64,000 nt of DNA from assembly GCF_000282095.2 (NCBI RefSeq), contig NZ_AKKC02000010.1, positions 62,001-126,000 on the forward strand. Direction: 5' to 3'. Shown here one piece after another: positions 17,901 to 24,588 of this stretch. Positions within the stretch are counted from its first letter, which is position 1. Each line of letters begins with the position of its first letter. Source of the stretch: Rhizobium sp. CF080. GTDB lineage: Bacteria > Pseudomonadota > Alphaproteobacteria > Rhizobiales > Rhizobiaceae. A program made the translations under genes and the position numbers. Under the pieces are notes generated by a model that was not told where the DNA came from, made no database searches, and saw only the letters and a program-made list of their open reading frames with translations.

Positions 17901-18689
17901 ATCGTGCTCGACTACCACATGCCGGAGATGAACGGGCTCGATTTCGCCAAACACCTCAGGCGCGACGCGCGCTTCGACGGTACCGGCGTGGTCTTCCTGA
18001 CCTCGATGGACATGGCCGGCGACGACAGCATGTTTGCCTCCCTCAACATCCAGGCGCATCTGATGAAGCCGGCGCGGGCCAACCTCCTGCGCAGCACGAT
18101 CATCGACGTCGTCCGCTCGATCCGTACCAAGCGCCGCGCGGTCGAAGCGGAGCAGGCGGCAACCCGGCCCCAGCCGCGGCCGGTCGTGCAGGCCGTGGCG
18201 CCGGTCGCATTGGCCGCACAGCCGCGTTCGACGCCGGTGATAACCGAGGAGCCGGCAGCCCCGGTCTCGACACCGCCCATGCAGGCGGCGCCGACGCTCG
18301 ACGTGCTGGTGGCCGAGGACAACGAGGTCAACCAGATCGTCTTCACCCAGATCCTGCAGACCACCGGTTGGCTCTTCCAGATCGTTAAGAACGGCGCGGA
18401 AGCGGTCGAGGCATGGAAGCAGCACGATCCGGCCGTGATCATCATGGACGTCTCGATGCCGGTCATGAACGGCCATCAGGCGACCCAGAAGATCCGCGAG
18501 CTGGAACAGGAGACGGGCACCCATACGCCGATCATCGGCGTCACGGCGCATGCGCTCGAAAGCGACCGCGAACTCTGCTTCCAGGTCGGCATGGACGACT
18601 ACCTTTCCAAGCCCATCAGCCCGGAGGCGCTGGAAGCCAAGGTGCGCAACTGGCTCGGCGGCGCGATCGTAAGTTCGGTTTCGAACTGA
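14934..18689 (+). CDS. PAS-domain hybrid sensor histidine kinase with two receiver domains
   Basis: A 1251-residue signalling protein without clear membrane segments, so probably cytoplasmic. The first ~670 residues are a series of PAS-type sensor modules (for instance around 165-270, 285-400 and 410-530). A HisKA domain follows with the phosphorylated His at 703 (FLANMSHEIRTPMNG), then a HATPase domain (GNAVKF, DTGLGIP, GTGLGLAI). Two receiver domains have acceptor Asp at 993 (VLDYHMPEMNG) and 1172 (IMDVSMPVMNG), with an Ala/Pro-rich linker between. The start is TTG at 14934, preceded by GAGGAGCGGGG. The output partner is not encoded next to it. It is convergent with cheD, but that alone does not link it to chemotaxis. 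Confidence 0.9.
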   Translation: MDTESELLKTACERINDLAEPAFIKDSALIYVAVNAAYARLFGMHPTDFAGNTSRGLAGALDDADRNEKECRAIVFGTDETALCFDRSGVVRHEIHIERFLTEDDHTYLFGTFAAVPGIGAVSEPKDAAPIAGVPRVVPPPAGAQSNSAKPVAPFSPFNNALLDDALDMLEMGIGIYDKHNVLLYCNSQLINHFASISIDVQPGITLNDILGFAYDRRQRVSPASFGPEAPKKDAWIAERMKPFELPYSESIDQLSDGRWLRSINKRLENGLLIAIRHDVTEFKEQEMLLRAHVSETDLFRAVLEDLPVPVFVRNSDRQLTYANAAYEAMLGKPRTHFLGKTETEMFPDAADRFRIENDRVMKGEDIEKSEDITFPDGSVVPVITHLRRVTTGDGAQNLVGSRMDVSRIKEAQNKAEKIGKDLQTILHTMPVGVAILDEQFLFEYANPAFYAFWDAGERFDLPGRSYRDFLKVNFDNGVYSGSTRSFEEIYQDRIAALTDGQERPPIEVKSRNGLVIVISGTRLSGGKLLLSYMDITAVRKREQEIQEARAALETHGALMRDATSAMSQGLLILHDGEIIFSNDALPAMLDMPVEMVGAGGLWRDLFRYCIERGDLGTPEEAAAVLKVWEDNVEAGKPVFAAFRIEGRKWIHVEAKLTGSDHWLAVFTDVTEMKQREEDLTRLLQRAEAADRAKSEFLANMSHEIRTPMNGVLGMAELLAKSNLDTRQKTFIDIIVKSGNALLTIINDILDFSKIDAGQMKLRKAPFDPVEAIEDVATLLSSSAAEKDIELIVRGDASIRETVMGDAGRFRQIVTNLVGNAVKFTEKGHVFIDLRSEAKGPGEMILSIRIEDTGLGIPDEKLKSVFDKFSQVDTSSTRRHEGTGLGLAITAGLTELFGGYIDVTSEVGRGSVFTVHLPFQVVSERNVLTALPINTSGARILVVDDNPVNRRILTEQLTMWGFDTVAADSGAEGLAILSEAARIGVFVDAIVLDYHMPEMNGLDFAKHLRRDARFDGTGVVFLTSMDMAGDDSMFASLNIQAHLMKPARANLLRSTIIDVVRSIRTKRRAVEAEQAATRPQPRPVVQAVAPVALAAQPRSTPVITEEPAAPVSTPPMQAAPTLDVLVAEDNEVNQIVFTQILQTTGWLFQIVKNGAEAVEAWKQHDPAVIIMDVSMPVMNGHQATQKIRELEQETGTHTPIIGVTAHALESDRELCFQVGMDDYLSKPISPEALEAKVRNWLGGAIVSSVSN

Positions 18690-18707
18690 GCCGGAGTTTT
18701 CCGGCTC
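18688..18707. terminator. Hairpin overlapping the kinase stop codon
   Basis: The perfect 8-bp stem GAGCCGGA / TCCGGCTC with a GTTT loop begins inside the TGA stop codon of the hybrid kinase. It lies between convergent genes and probably terminates or protects the kinase transcript. There is no strong T-run. Confidence 0.5.
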
Positions 18708-18793
18708 GCAGCGTTTCATCTGCGGCAATGCGGGATTTAACCCTGGCGAAGCGCGCGCTGGACAACTTGGCGCTGGGCTGCCCTAAAAAGCCC

Positions 18794-19306
18794 CTATCGG
18801 GCCGCCCTCGCCATGCCGGGAGCCGAGGAGCCGAGCATTGCATCGGCGGTGACCTTCATCTGCACCCTGCCGGTCGTCGGCTGAAAAGCGATCCAGCGCG
18901 CCAGATCGTCGCCGAGGCTGGAATCGACAAGCTTGATGCCCTCTTCCAGAAGGAATCGCCTGGCAAACGCGGAATTGAGCGATCCGGGATCGTAGCCGCC
19001 CGATTTCCGCGTGCGGCCGCCAAAAAGCTTGGCCCGAAGGTTTTGGCGTTCGGCGCCGCGACTATAAAGTTCGTCGACCAGCGTGCACATCGCCAGATCG
19101 CCATAACGTTCCGGACGCTCGGTGATCTCCAGCCCGCCGCTCGTCGGCAGGATGAAATGGTTCATTCCCCCGATCTTGGTGATGGGATCATAGATGCAGG
19201 CCGAGACGCAGGAGCCGAGAACGGTCATCAGGACCGTATCGGGATCGGCAGACACCGCGTATTGGCCGCCAAGCACATGGATAGGGTGGGAGTTCATGAA
19301 GTTCAT
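18794..19306 (-). CDS. cheD: Chemoreceptor glutamine deamidase CheD
   Basis: A 170-residue enzyme that deamidates specific glutamines of chemoreceptors to glutamate, tuning their signalling. The catalytic Cys33 lies in LGSCVSACIYD and the His at 50 in GGMNHFILP, with the family stretch LRAKLFGG further on. The length is normal. The ATG at 19306 is used, though an ATG at 19297 is equally possible; neither has a strong ribosome site. It stands alone here, convergent with the hybrid kinase, whereas cheD in rhizobia usually lies in the main che operon. It may be a second copy. Confidence 0.92.
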   Translation of the reverse strand: MNFMNSHPIHVLGGQYAVSADPDTVLMTVLGSCVSACIYDPITKIGGMNHFILPTSGGLEITERPERYGDLAMCTLVDELYSRGAERQNLRAKLFGGRTRKSGGYDPGSLNSAFARRFLLEEGIKLVDSSLGDDLARWIAFQPTTGRVQMKVTADAMLGSSAPGMARAAR

Positions 19307-19654
19307 CTAATGCGCCATTCCCGTGTATTATGAGATTATTTTCGCGCAAAAGTATGAAGGTGCCACGCGCACGGGAAGGACCAACAATGAGTGGCGAGAA
19401 CTTCGGATCAGCACGGGTTTTATAACTCGGGGCAGGGTTTTGACCGTTCTGCGCGTGATTTGAACCGGGGTGAGCCGCTTCACGCGCCGGCGGAGCCTTC
19501 CGGCAGGCCGTCCCGGATGCACCCGGCCGGCTGGCATCAGCGCGATCGGTTTTTCCGTTCAGGAACCATTAAGCACGGCATGTGCATTCTCCGGGAATAC
19601 CCGAGCCTTTTCCTGCCCTTTCAGGCGCGGCCCGGTGAAACGGAGACGTTTGTG
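19307..19654. other. Intergenic region between cheD and a glycine-zipper gene
   Basis: 348 bp between divergent genes. It must carry the cheD promoter and that of the following secreted protein, but I see no convincing -35/-10 pair, dyad or RNA structure. An open frame runs through it into the next gene, but its predicted peptide before 19655 looks like chance. Confidence 0.35.
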
Positions 19655-20005
19655 ATGAAGAAGATGATTGTCTCGGCGCTGATCCTGGCTGCTACCTGCA
19701 CCAGTGTCGTGTTGCCGGCCGGTGAAGCAGCGGCCCAGCAGTGGGACCGGCACTATGACCGATACGATCGCCGTGGTCCTCCTCCGCCGCGCAGACATCG
19801 TAACAACGACGGCGCCATAATCGCCGGCGGCCTGGCCGCGGGCGTCATCGGCGGCCTGATCGGCGGTGCCCTCGCCAATGACGGCGGGCCGCGCTACATC
19901 GATCCGCCACCACCGCCCCGGCCGCGCTGCTGGTATGAGGACCGCCGCGTGCGCAACGCCTATGACGGCGGATGGCACATGGAAAGCCTGCGCGTCTGCC
20001 AGTAG
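19655..20005 (+). CDS. Small secreted glycine-zipper protein, paralogue of 14120-14476
   Basis: A 116-residue exported protein. The signal peptide (MKKMIVSALILAATC...AAA) is followed by an Arg/Tyr/Asp-rich segment, a glycine zipper (IIAGGLAAGVIGGLIGGALA), a run of prolines and a C-terminal part with two cysteines (PRCWYEDRR...ESLRVCQ). I chose the ATG at 19655 because the signal peptide starts there; in-frame upstream codons add non-conserved residues. The layout matches the gene at 14120-14476, suggesting an old duplication. A classical terminator follows. The function is unknown; periplasmic or outer-membrane location is likely. Confidence 0.75.
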   Translation: MKKMIVSALILAATCTSVVLPAGEAAAQQWDRHYDRYDRRGPPPPRRHRNNDGAIIAGGLAAGVIGGLIGGALANDGGPRYIDPPPPPRPRCWYEDRRVRNAYDGGWHMESLRVCQ

Positions 20006-20029
20006 GTGGTCGCGTGATGTGATGGATGG

Positions 20030-20055
20030 CAGCCGGTCGTCAGGCCGGCTGTTTT
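20030..20055 (+). terminator. Rho-independent terminator
   Basis: CAGCCGG and CCGGCTG form a 7-bp stem with an 8-base loop, followed by TTTT. It lies 25 bp after the glycine-zipper gene on the plus strand. Confidence 0.75.
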
Positions 20056-20116
20056 GCGTTGTCGTGGCCAGTGCGGATCCAAATGGTTCAACGGCCGCCA
20101 TGCGGACAGGCGGCGC

Positions 20117-20554
20117 TCAGCCGAGTTCCTGGGCGAGCCCGATGAGAAGCTCTTCAGGCCCGCGGATGTAGCAGAGCCGATACACGTCTTTATAGTCTAC
20201 AACTTCGCCTACGAGTTGCGCGCCGTGCGGGCGGAGCCTTTCAAGCGTCTCGTTGATATCATCCACGGTGAACATGACGCGGAGGTAACCGAGCGCGTTG
20301 ACCGGGGCGTTGCGGTGATCTGCGACCACGGCCGGATTGATGAAGCGGGAGAGCTCGAGCCGGCTGTGGCCGTCCGGCGTGCGCATCATGGCAATCTCGA
20401 CATGCTGATCGCCCAGTCCGGTGACCCGTCCGGCCCATTCTCCTTCGATCATCGCCCGCCCCTCGAGGTCGAGGCCGAGTTCGCCAAAGAAATCGATCGC
20501 CCCTCCGAGGTCTTCGACGACGATTCCAACATTGTCCATCCGCTTGAGCGCCAT
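20117..20554 (-). CDS. VOC family (glyoxalase-like) protein
   Basis: A 145-residue single-domain protein of the vicinal oxygen chelate superfamily, with two beta-alpha-beta-beta-beta units: KRMDNVGIVVEDLGGAIDFFGELGL opens the first and GYLRVMFTVDDINETLERLRPHG the second. Metal-ligand candidates are His/Glu residues at the strand ends (for example QHVEIAMM and the C-terminal PEELLIGL). The ATG at 20554 follows GGGAGATTGGAAAC; an earlier ATG at 20605 adds unrelated residues. Members act as dioxygenases, isomerases or resistance proteins, so the reaction is open. Confidence 0.8.
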   Translation of the reverse strand: MALKRMDNVGIVVEDLGGAIDFFGELGLDLEGRAMIEGEWAGRVTGLGDQHVEIAMMRTPDGHSRLELSRFINPAVVADHRNAPVNALGYLRVMFTVDDINETLERLRPHGAQLVGEVVDYKDVYRLCYIRGPEELLIGLAQELG

Positions 20555-20712
20555 GTTTCCAATCTCCCAGGTGTCGTTTCCATCGACGAGGTGTCGTCTC
20601 GTCAAACAAAGGACGCTCGAGGTCCGTCAACGCCGACATTCATCCAGGCCAAATTCGCTGCAGCCGCATCAGAAGCCTGAATCATGGACCGCTTCAAACC
20701 GACGCCACGTTT

Positions 20713-21456
20713 TCAAACGGTCTCTGAGGCCTTCGTCCCGCACAACATCTCGCGTTTGCCGGCAAATCCCGGCCGCCGTTCGACGATGAATCCGGCCGAT
20801 TGCAGATTGCGGCGCACGAAGCCGGCGGCGGCATAGGTGCCGAACGTGCCGCCGGATAAGGTCTTGTCATAGATCGCCTGCATGATTTCCAGCGACCACA
20901 TGTCCGGATTGCGGGACGGCGCAAAACCGTCGAGGAACCAGGCGTCGAAATTGGCGCTGGCCGCCAAAACACCTTCAAGCGCCGGGCCGCAGACGACCGT
21001 CAGCCGGGTCTGGGCATCCGCCTCGATGACGACATGGCCGCCGGGCTCGTCCGGCCAGGCCTCGACCAGCGCCCGCCGTTCCTGATCGATCTCCGGCCAG
21101 CGGGCGAGCGCCCGGTCGATTTCGTCCCGCTGCATCGGGTAGAGTTCGAACGAGGTGAAATGCAGCTTGGCGCCTTCGGGGCGATGAAGCTTCCACTGCC
21201 GCCAGGTCTCGCAGAAGTTCAGGCCGGTGCCGAAACCGAGCTCGCCGATGCGGAAGGTTTCCTGGCCGGCCCAGCGCTCCGGCAGGCCGTTGCCGGCCAG
21301 AAACGTGTGGCCGCATTCCAGCCGCCCGTCGGTTCGGCAATAAAAGTGATCGCCAAATTTCTGGGAATAGGGCATATCGCCCTCATGCCAATCCAGTGTC
21401 TGGGCATCCAGAGGCTGGCTGTCGGTCGCGCGAATTTCGGGATGACGATCACTCAT
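20713..21456 (-). CDS. mnmD: tRNA 5-methylaminomethyl-2-thiouridine methyltransferase (MnmD domain protein)
   Basis: A 247-residue SAM-dependent methyltransferase for the wobble uridine (U34) of certain tRNAs. It matches the N-terminal half of enterobacterial MnmC: LDWHEGDMPYSQKFGDHFYC at the start, the SAM-binding GELGFGTGLNFCETW, FTSFELYPM, and DAWFLDGFAPSRNPDMW for catalysis, ending in CGTKA. In E. coli this domain is fused to a FAD oxidase; here the oxidase-like gene is separate and divergent. The start codons of the two genes overlap in a shared CATG (21454-21457), so neither can have a conventional leader. Confidence 0.9.
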   Translation of the reverse strand: MSDRHPEIRATDSQPLDAQTLDWHEGDMPYSQKFGDHFYCRTDGRLECGHTFLAGNGLPERWAGQETFRIGELGFGTGLNFCETWRQWKLHRPEGAKLHFTSFELYPMQRDEIDRALARWPEIDQERRALVEAWPDEPGGHVVIEADAQTRLTVVCGPALEGVLAASANFDAWFLDGFAPSRNPDMWSLEIMQAIYDKTLSGGTFGTYAAAGFVRRNLQSAGFIVERRPGFAGKREMLCGTKASETV

Positions 21457-22645
21457 GGGACATGCGGATAATCCTGCCGGCTTCGGTGGTCAATCTCATG
21501 TCCTCCCATCGTCCGCCGACCTCGTCATCCTCGGTGGTGGCATCATGGGCCTCTGGGCGGCGGTCAGGGCCGAGCGGCTCGGTATCCGCACCCTGCTCGT
21601 CGATGCCGGCCCGCTGGGGCAGGGGGCGAGCGGCGGGCTTCTCGGTGCCCTGATGCCGCATATGCCCGACAAGTGGAACGACAAGAAACAATTCCAGTTC
21701 GATGCGCTGCTGTCGCTGGAAGACGAGATTGCTGGAATCGAAGCCGAGACCGGCATGGCCTGCGGCTATCGCCGGTCGGGACGGCTGATCCCTCTGCCTA
21801 AGCCGCATTTGCGGAAGATCGCGCTCGGTCACTCGGCCGATGCGGAAGCCTGTTGGCGGCGCGGCGAACGCCGTTTCCATTGGCATGTGCTCGACCGTCC
21901 GCTGCAAAATGGCTGGCCGGATGCGTCCTTCGCTGCGGCCGGCCTGGTGCACGACACGTTTGCGGCCCGCGTGTCGCCGCGCGGCCTGGTTTCGTCGCTC
22001 ATCGCCTTCCTTCGCTCGGCCGGCAATGTGCAGGTCGTGGAGGGCCTCGAGGCCCAGACGATCGATCCGGCATCGAATAGGATTATATTCCGCGACGGCG
22101 AAAACGTCACCTTCGGACACTGCATCGTCTCGGCCGGCCACCGGTCCTTTCCACTGCTTCAAGGCGTCTCGCCGCCGCTGAAGCACCCGCTCGGCCAGCC
22201 AGTCAAGGGGCAGGCGGCGCTGCTCAAGGCGGATGTCGATCCGTCCTTGCCGGTGATCTTCCTGAACGGCCTCTATGTCGTCGCCCATGAGGGCGGCTAT
22301 GTGGCGATCGGCAGCACCAGCGAGGATGTGTTCGGCGATCCGTCCTCGACCGATTCGCAACTCGACGATCTCATTTTTCGCGCCCGGGCGCTGGTGCCGG
22401 CCTTGGCGCAGGCCCCCGTCGTCGAGCGCTGGGCGGGATTGCGGCCGAAAGCGATCGACCGCGATCCGATGGTCGGCGCGCATCCCGATCACGCCCGAGT
22501 GATTGCGCTCACAGGTGGTTTCAAGGTGAGTTTCGGCATCGCCCACAAATTGGCGGAGGCGGCGCTCAGCGCCGTGAATGGCCGGGAAATGCGGCTTCCG
22601 GCGTCTTTCACGCTCGCCAGTCATCTTGCCGTTGCCTCGCGTTAA
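21455..22645 (+). CDS. FAD-dependent oxidoreductase (DAO family), possible MnmC oxidase partner
   Basis: A 396-residue flavoprotein of the D-amino-acid oxidase superfamily. LVILGGGIMGLWAAVRAERLG is the FAD-binding Rossmann motif, GASGGLLGALMPHMPDKWND follows as in this family, and the C-terminal ALTGGFKVSFGIAHKLAE closes the flavin site. No in-frame ATG or GTG lies between 21455 and the Rossmann strand, so the start is well supported although it overlaps the mnmD start by two bases. The head-to-head arrangement suggests that it performs the oxidase half of MnmC (removing the carboxymethyl group from cmnm5U). An amino-acid oxidase remains possible. Confidence 0.75.
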   Translation: MGHADNPAGFGGQSHVLPSSADLVILGGGIMGLWAAVRAERLGIRTLLVDAGPLGQGASGGLLGALMPHMPDKWNDKKQFQFDALLSLEDEIAGIEAETGMACGYRRSGRLIPLPKPHLRKIALGHSADAEACWRRGERRFHWHVLDRPLQNGWPDASFAAAGLVHDTFAARVSPRGLVSSLIAFLRSAGNVQVVEGLEAQTIDPASNRIIFRDGENVTFGHCIVSAGHRSFPLLQGVSPPLKHPLGQPVKGQAALLKADVDPSLPVIFLNGLYVVAHEGGYVAIGSTSEDVFGDPSSTDSQLDDLIFRARALVPALAQAPVVERWAGLRPKAIDRDPMVGAHPDHARVIALTGGFKVSFGIAHKLAEAALSAVNGREMRLPASFTLASHLAVASR

Positions 22646-22768
22646 ACGCGAACTTTCAGCTCCCCGCGTCGTTATTCTGTCACGCAAATCACTTAACCCC
22701 CACGGCAGGGATTGTTGAGCAATGCGTAAAATACGGGGTTGCTGGAAAGGACGTTCAGAAGGTGACGC

Positions 22769-23476
22769 ATGCGCTATGCCATACATTTCACGCCTCCGGC
22801 GCATGATCCGCTGACGCTTGCCGCGGCCCAGTGGCTCGGCCGCAACGCCTTTTCGGGTGATGCGACGGAGCCGCCGGCCATCCGCGGCATCGGCATCCAC
22901 GACATCGCCTTCAATACCGCGCTGCCGCGTCGCTACGGTTTCCATGCGACGCTGAAGGCGCCGTTCCGGCTGGCGCCCGACGTCACCGAACCGATGCTGC
23001 TGCGCCACCTGATGCGCTTTGCCGGCACCCACAGCCCGTTCGAACTGCCGAAGCTCGAAGTCGTGCGGCTCGGCAATTTCTTTGGTCTGGCGCCGGTCGT
23101 CCCCTGCGACACCGTCCGGTTCCTCGCCGCCTCCGTCGTCCAGGAATTCGACAATTTCCGCACCCCGCTGACCGAAGCCGAGCTGGAGCGCAGCGATTCG
23201 GGCGATCTTTCGGCGCCGCAATTCGCCAACCTGCACCGCTGGGGCCATCCTTACGTGATGGACGAGTTCCGTTTCCACATGACGCTGACCGGCCCGCTGT
23301 TGCCGATCGAGATGCCGCGTTTCGATCTGGCGCTGCGCGACTATTTCGAGCCCTATCTCAAAAAGCCGGTCGAGATCGCCAATCTGGCGCTGTTCATCGA
23401 GGAAGAGCCGGGCGCGCCCTTCCAGGTGCATTCGCTGCATCCGATGGGCCGCGTGGCGGCGCGCAAGATCGCCTGA
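22769..23476 (+). CDS. DUF1045 protein, 2H phosphoesterase-like
   Basis: A 235-residue cytoplasmic protein of the DUF1045 family. Two H-x-T motifs, YGFHATLKAPF and FRFHMTLTGPL, are the hallmark of 2H phosphoesterases, which act on cyclic phosphates or 2',5' linkages. Some homologues lie in phosphonate (phn) operons and are annotated as phosphonate metabolism proteins, but no phn gene is seen here. The ATG at 22769 follows GAAGGTGACGC. The reaction in this organism is unknown. Confidence 0.78.
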   Translation: MRYAIHFTPPAHDPLTLAAAQWLGRNAFSGDATEPPAIRGIGIHDIAFNTALPRRYGFHATLKAPFRLAPDVTEPMLLRHLMRFAGTHSPFELPKLEVVRLGNFFGLAPVVPCDTVRFLAASVVQEFDNFRTPLTEAELERSDSGDLSAPQFANLHRWGHPYVMDEFRFHMTLTGPLLPIEMPRFDLALRDYFEPYLKKPVEIANLALFIEEEPGAPFQVHSLHPMGRVAARKIA

Positions 23477-23487
23477 AGGGCCCAAAC

Positions 23488-23505
23488 GATCACTTTTGTT
23501 CAAGA
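23488..23505. promoter_or_regulatory. 18-bp box, copy 1, upstream of the AraC regulator
   Basis: GATCACTTTTGTTCAAGA lies 31 bp before the start of the AraC-type gene. A second copy with one mismatch lies just after that gene (24393-24410), upstream of azlC. The pairing of two copies with one regulator suggests its operator; binding is inferred. Confidence 0.55.
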
Positions 23506-23536
23506 GGCCGTCGCGGAAATCTGCTATATCCGCGCG

Positions 23537-24394
23537 ATGCAGAACGTCTCCCAGGAACAGGCCGCTGACCATATGCCGCTCGCACAGGCGGAAACAACCC
23601 GCTTCTGGCGCGACACCCGTTTCGGCGGCATGGAATGCCTTACCGCCACGTTCCTCACCCATGAATTCGCGCCGCATGCGCATGACACGTTCAGCATCGG
23701 CGCCATCGAACGCGGCGCCCAGGTGGCGACCATTCGCGGCCTGCGCGAAAGCTCGGGGCCGGGCGATCTCTATCTCATCAATCCCGGCGAGATCCACGAC
23801 GGTGCGCCGGTCGCCGGTGGTTATCGCTACCGGATGATCTATCCGGATGTCGCGCTTTTGCGCGAGATCCTCGAAGCCGTCACCGGCAAATCTTTTGAGG
23901 GCACGCCCGCCTTCGGCATCCAGCTCCTCCACGATCAGGCGCTCGCCGACGCTTTCCACGAGGCGCACCGGACGCTGGAGGAGGGTTCCGGCGCGCTCGA
24001 AGCCAGCCAGGCGATGTTCCTGGTGCTGGATGCGATGTTCCGCCGCCACGGCAGCTCGATCATCGTGCCGGCCGATACCACGGAGCGCACCGCCGTGCGC
24101 CAGGCCCGCGACTACCTGGTCGAGAATTTCGCCTCCGATGTGGGGCTGGAGGAACTTGCCACGGTCGCCGGGCTCAGCCGCGCCCATCTCATCCGCGCCT
24201 TCCGCAAGGAATTCCACATCACCCCGCATTCCTTCCTCACCGACATCCGAATCCGCGCAGCGCGCAAACGCTTAAGGGAAGGCGGCCAGCCGGCCGAGAT
24301 TGCCCTCGAATGCGGTTTTGCCGACCAGGCGCATTTCACCCGACACTTCAAGGCCCGCACCGGGCTGACGCCGGGACAGTATCGGGCCCGCTGA
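23537..24394 (+). CDS. AraC family transcriptional regulator
   Basis: A 285-residue regulator. The N-terminal half (about 20-160) is a cupin-like ligand-binding domain (HEFAPHAHDTFSIGAIERGAQ...LYLINPGEIHDG). The C-terminal ~100 residues form two helix-turn-helix motifs of the AraC/XylS type (LEELATVAGLSRAHLIRAFRKEFHITPHSFL and PAEIALECGFADQAHFTRHFKARTGLTPGQYR). The start at 23537 precedes a short polar leader; an ATG at 23573 is an alternative. It is followed by azlCD on the same strand and flanked by two copies of an 18-bp box, so it most likely activates azlCD, with an amino acid as ligand. Confidence 0.88.
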   Translation: MQNVSQEQAADHMPLAQAETTRFWRDTRFGGMECLTATFLTHEFAPHAHDTFSIGAIERGAQVATIRGLRESSGPGDLYLINPGEIHDGAPVAGGYRYRMIYPDVALLREILEAVTGKSFEGTPAFGIQLLHDQALADAFHEAHRTLEEGSGALEASQAMFLVLDAMFRRHGSSIIVPADTTERTAVRQARDYLVENFASDVGLEELATVAGLSRAHLIRAFRKEFHITPHSFLTDIRIRAARKRLREGGQPAEIALECGFADQAHFTRHFKARTGLTPGQYRAR

Positions 24395-24410
24395 TCACTT
24401 TCGTTCAAGA
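24393..24410. promoter_or_regulatory. 18-bp box, copy 2, upstream of azlC
   Basis: GATCACTTTCGTTCAAGA differs from copy 1 (23488-23505) by one base. It overlaps the stop codon of the AraC gene and lies 178 bp before azlC, with a repeat element in between. It is a candidate operator for the AraC regulator at the azlCD promoter. Confidence 0.55.
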
Positions 24411-24434
24411 CGGCTGATGTTGTCCGTTCTAAGC

Positions 24435-24556
24435 CTCCCCCTCATCCGCCTGCCGGCACCTTCTCCCCGAGGGGAGAAGATATATGCCGCAGCGTCTCGA
24501 ATCCTCTCCCCTTGGGGAGAGGATGGCCGAGCGAAGCGGAGGCCGGGTGAGGGGGC
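24435..24556. repeat. RIME-like mosaic intergenic element
   Basis: A 122-bp element with two internal palindromes, CTTCTCCCC-GA-GGGGAGAAG (24460-24479) and ATCCTCTCCCC-TT-GGGGAGAGGAT (24501-24524). The ends, CCCCCTCATCCGCC and GGCCGGGTGAGGGGG, are themselves nearly complementary, so the whole element can fold back. Size and layout resemble the rhizobial RIME family. It separates the AraC gene and its downstream box from azlC and may be transcribed as part of the azlC leader. Confidence 0.7.
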
Positions 24557-24588
24557 GACGTACGCCGACATCAGATCAAGGTTATTGG

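Noticed and set aside
14862..18728. A 1288-codon open frame on the minus strand opposite the hybrid kinase
   Set aside because: It is the complementary shadow of a GC-rich gene with recognisable kinase and receiver motifs; its own translation has no domain and no ribosome site.
21449..24229. A 926-codon minus-strand open frame
   Set aside because: It runs opposite the FAD oxidase, DUF1045 and AraC genes, all of which have clear motifs. The antisense product is rich in Arg/His/Asp as expected for a shadow.
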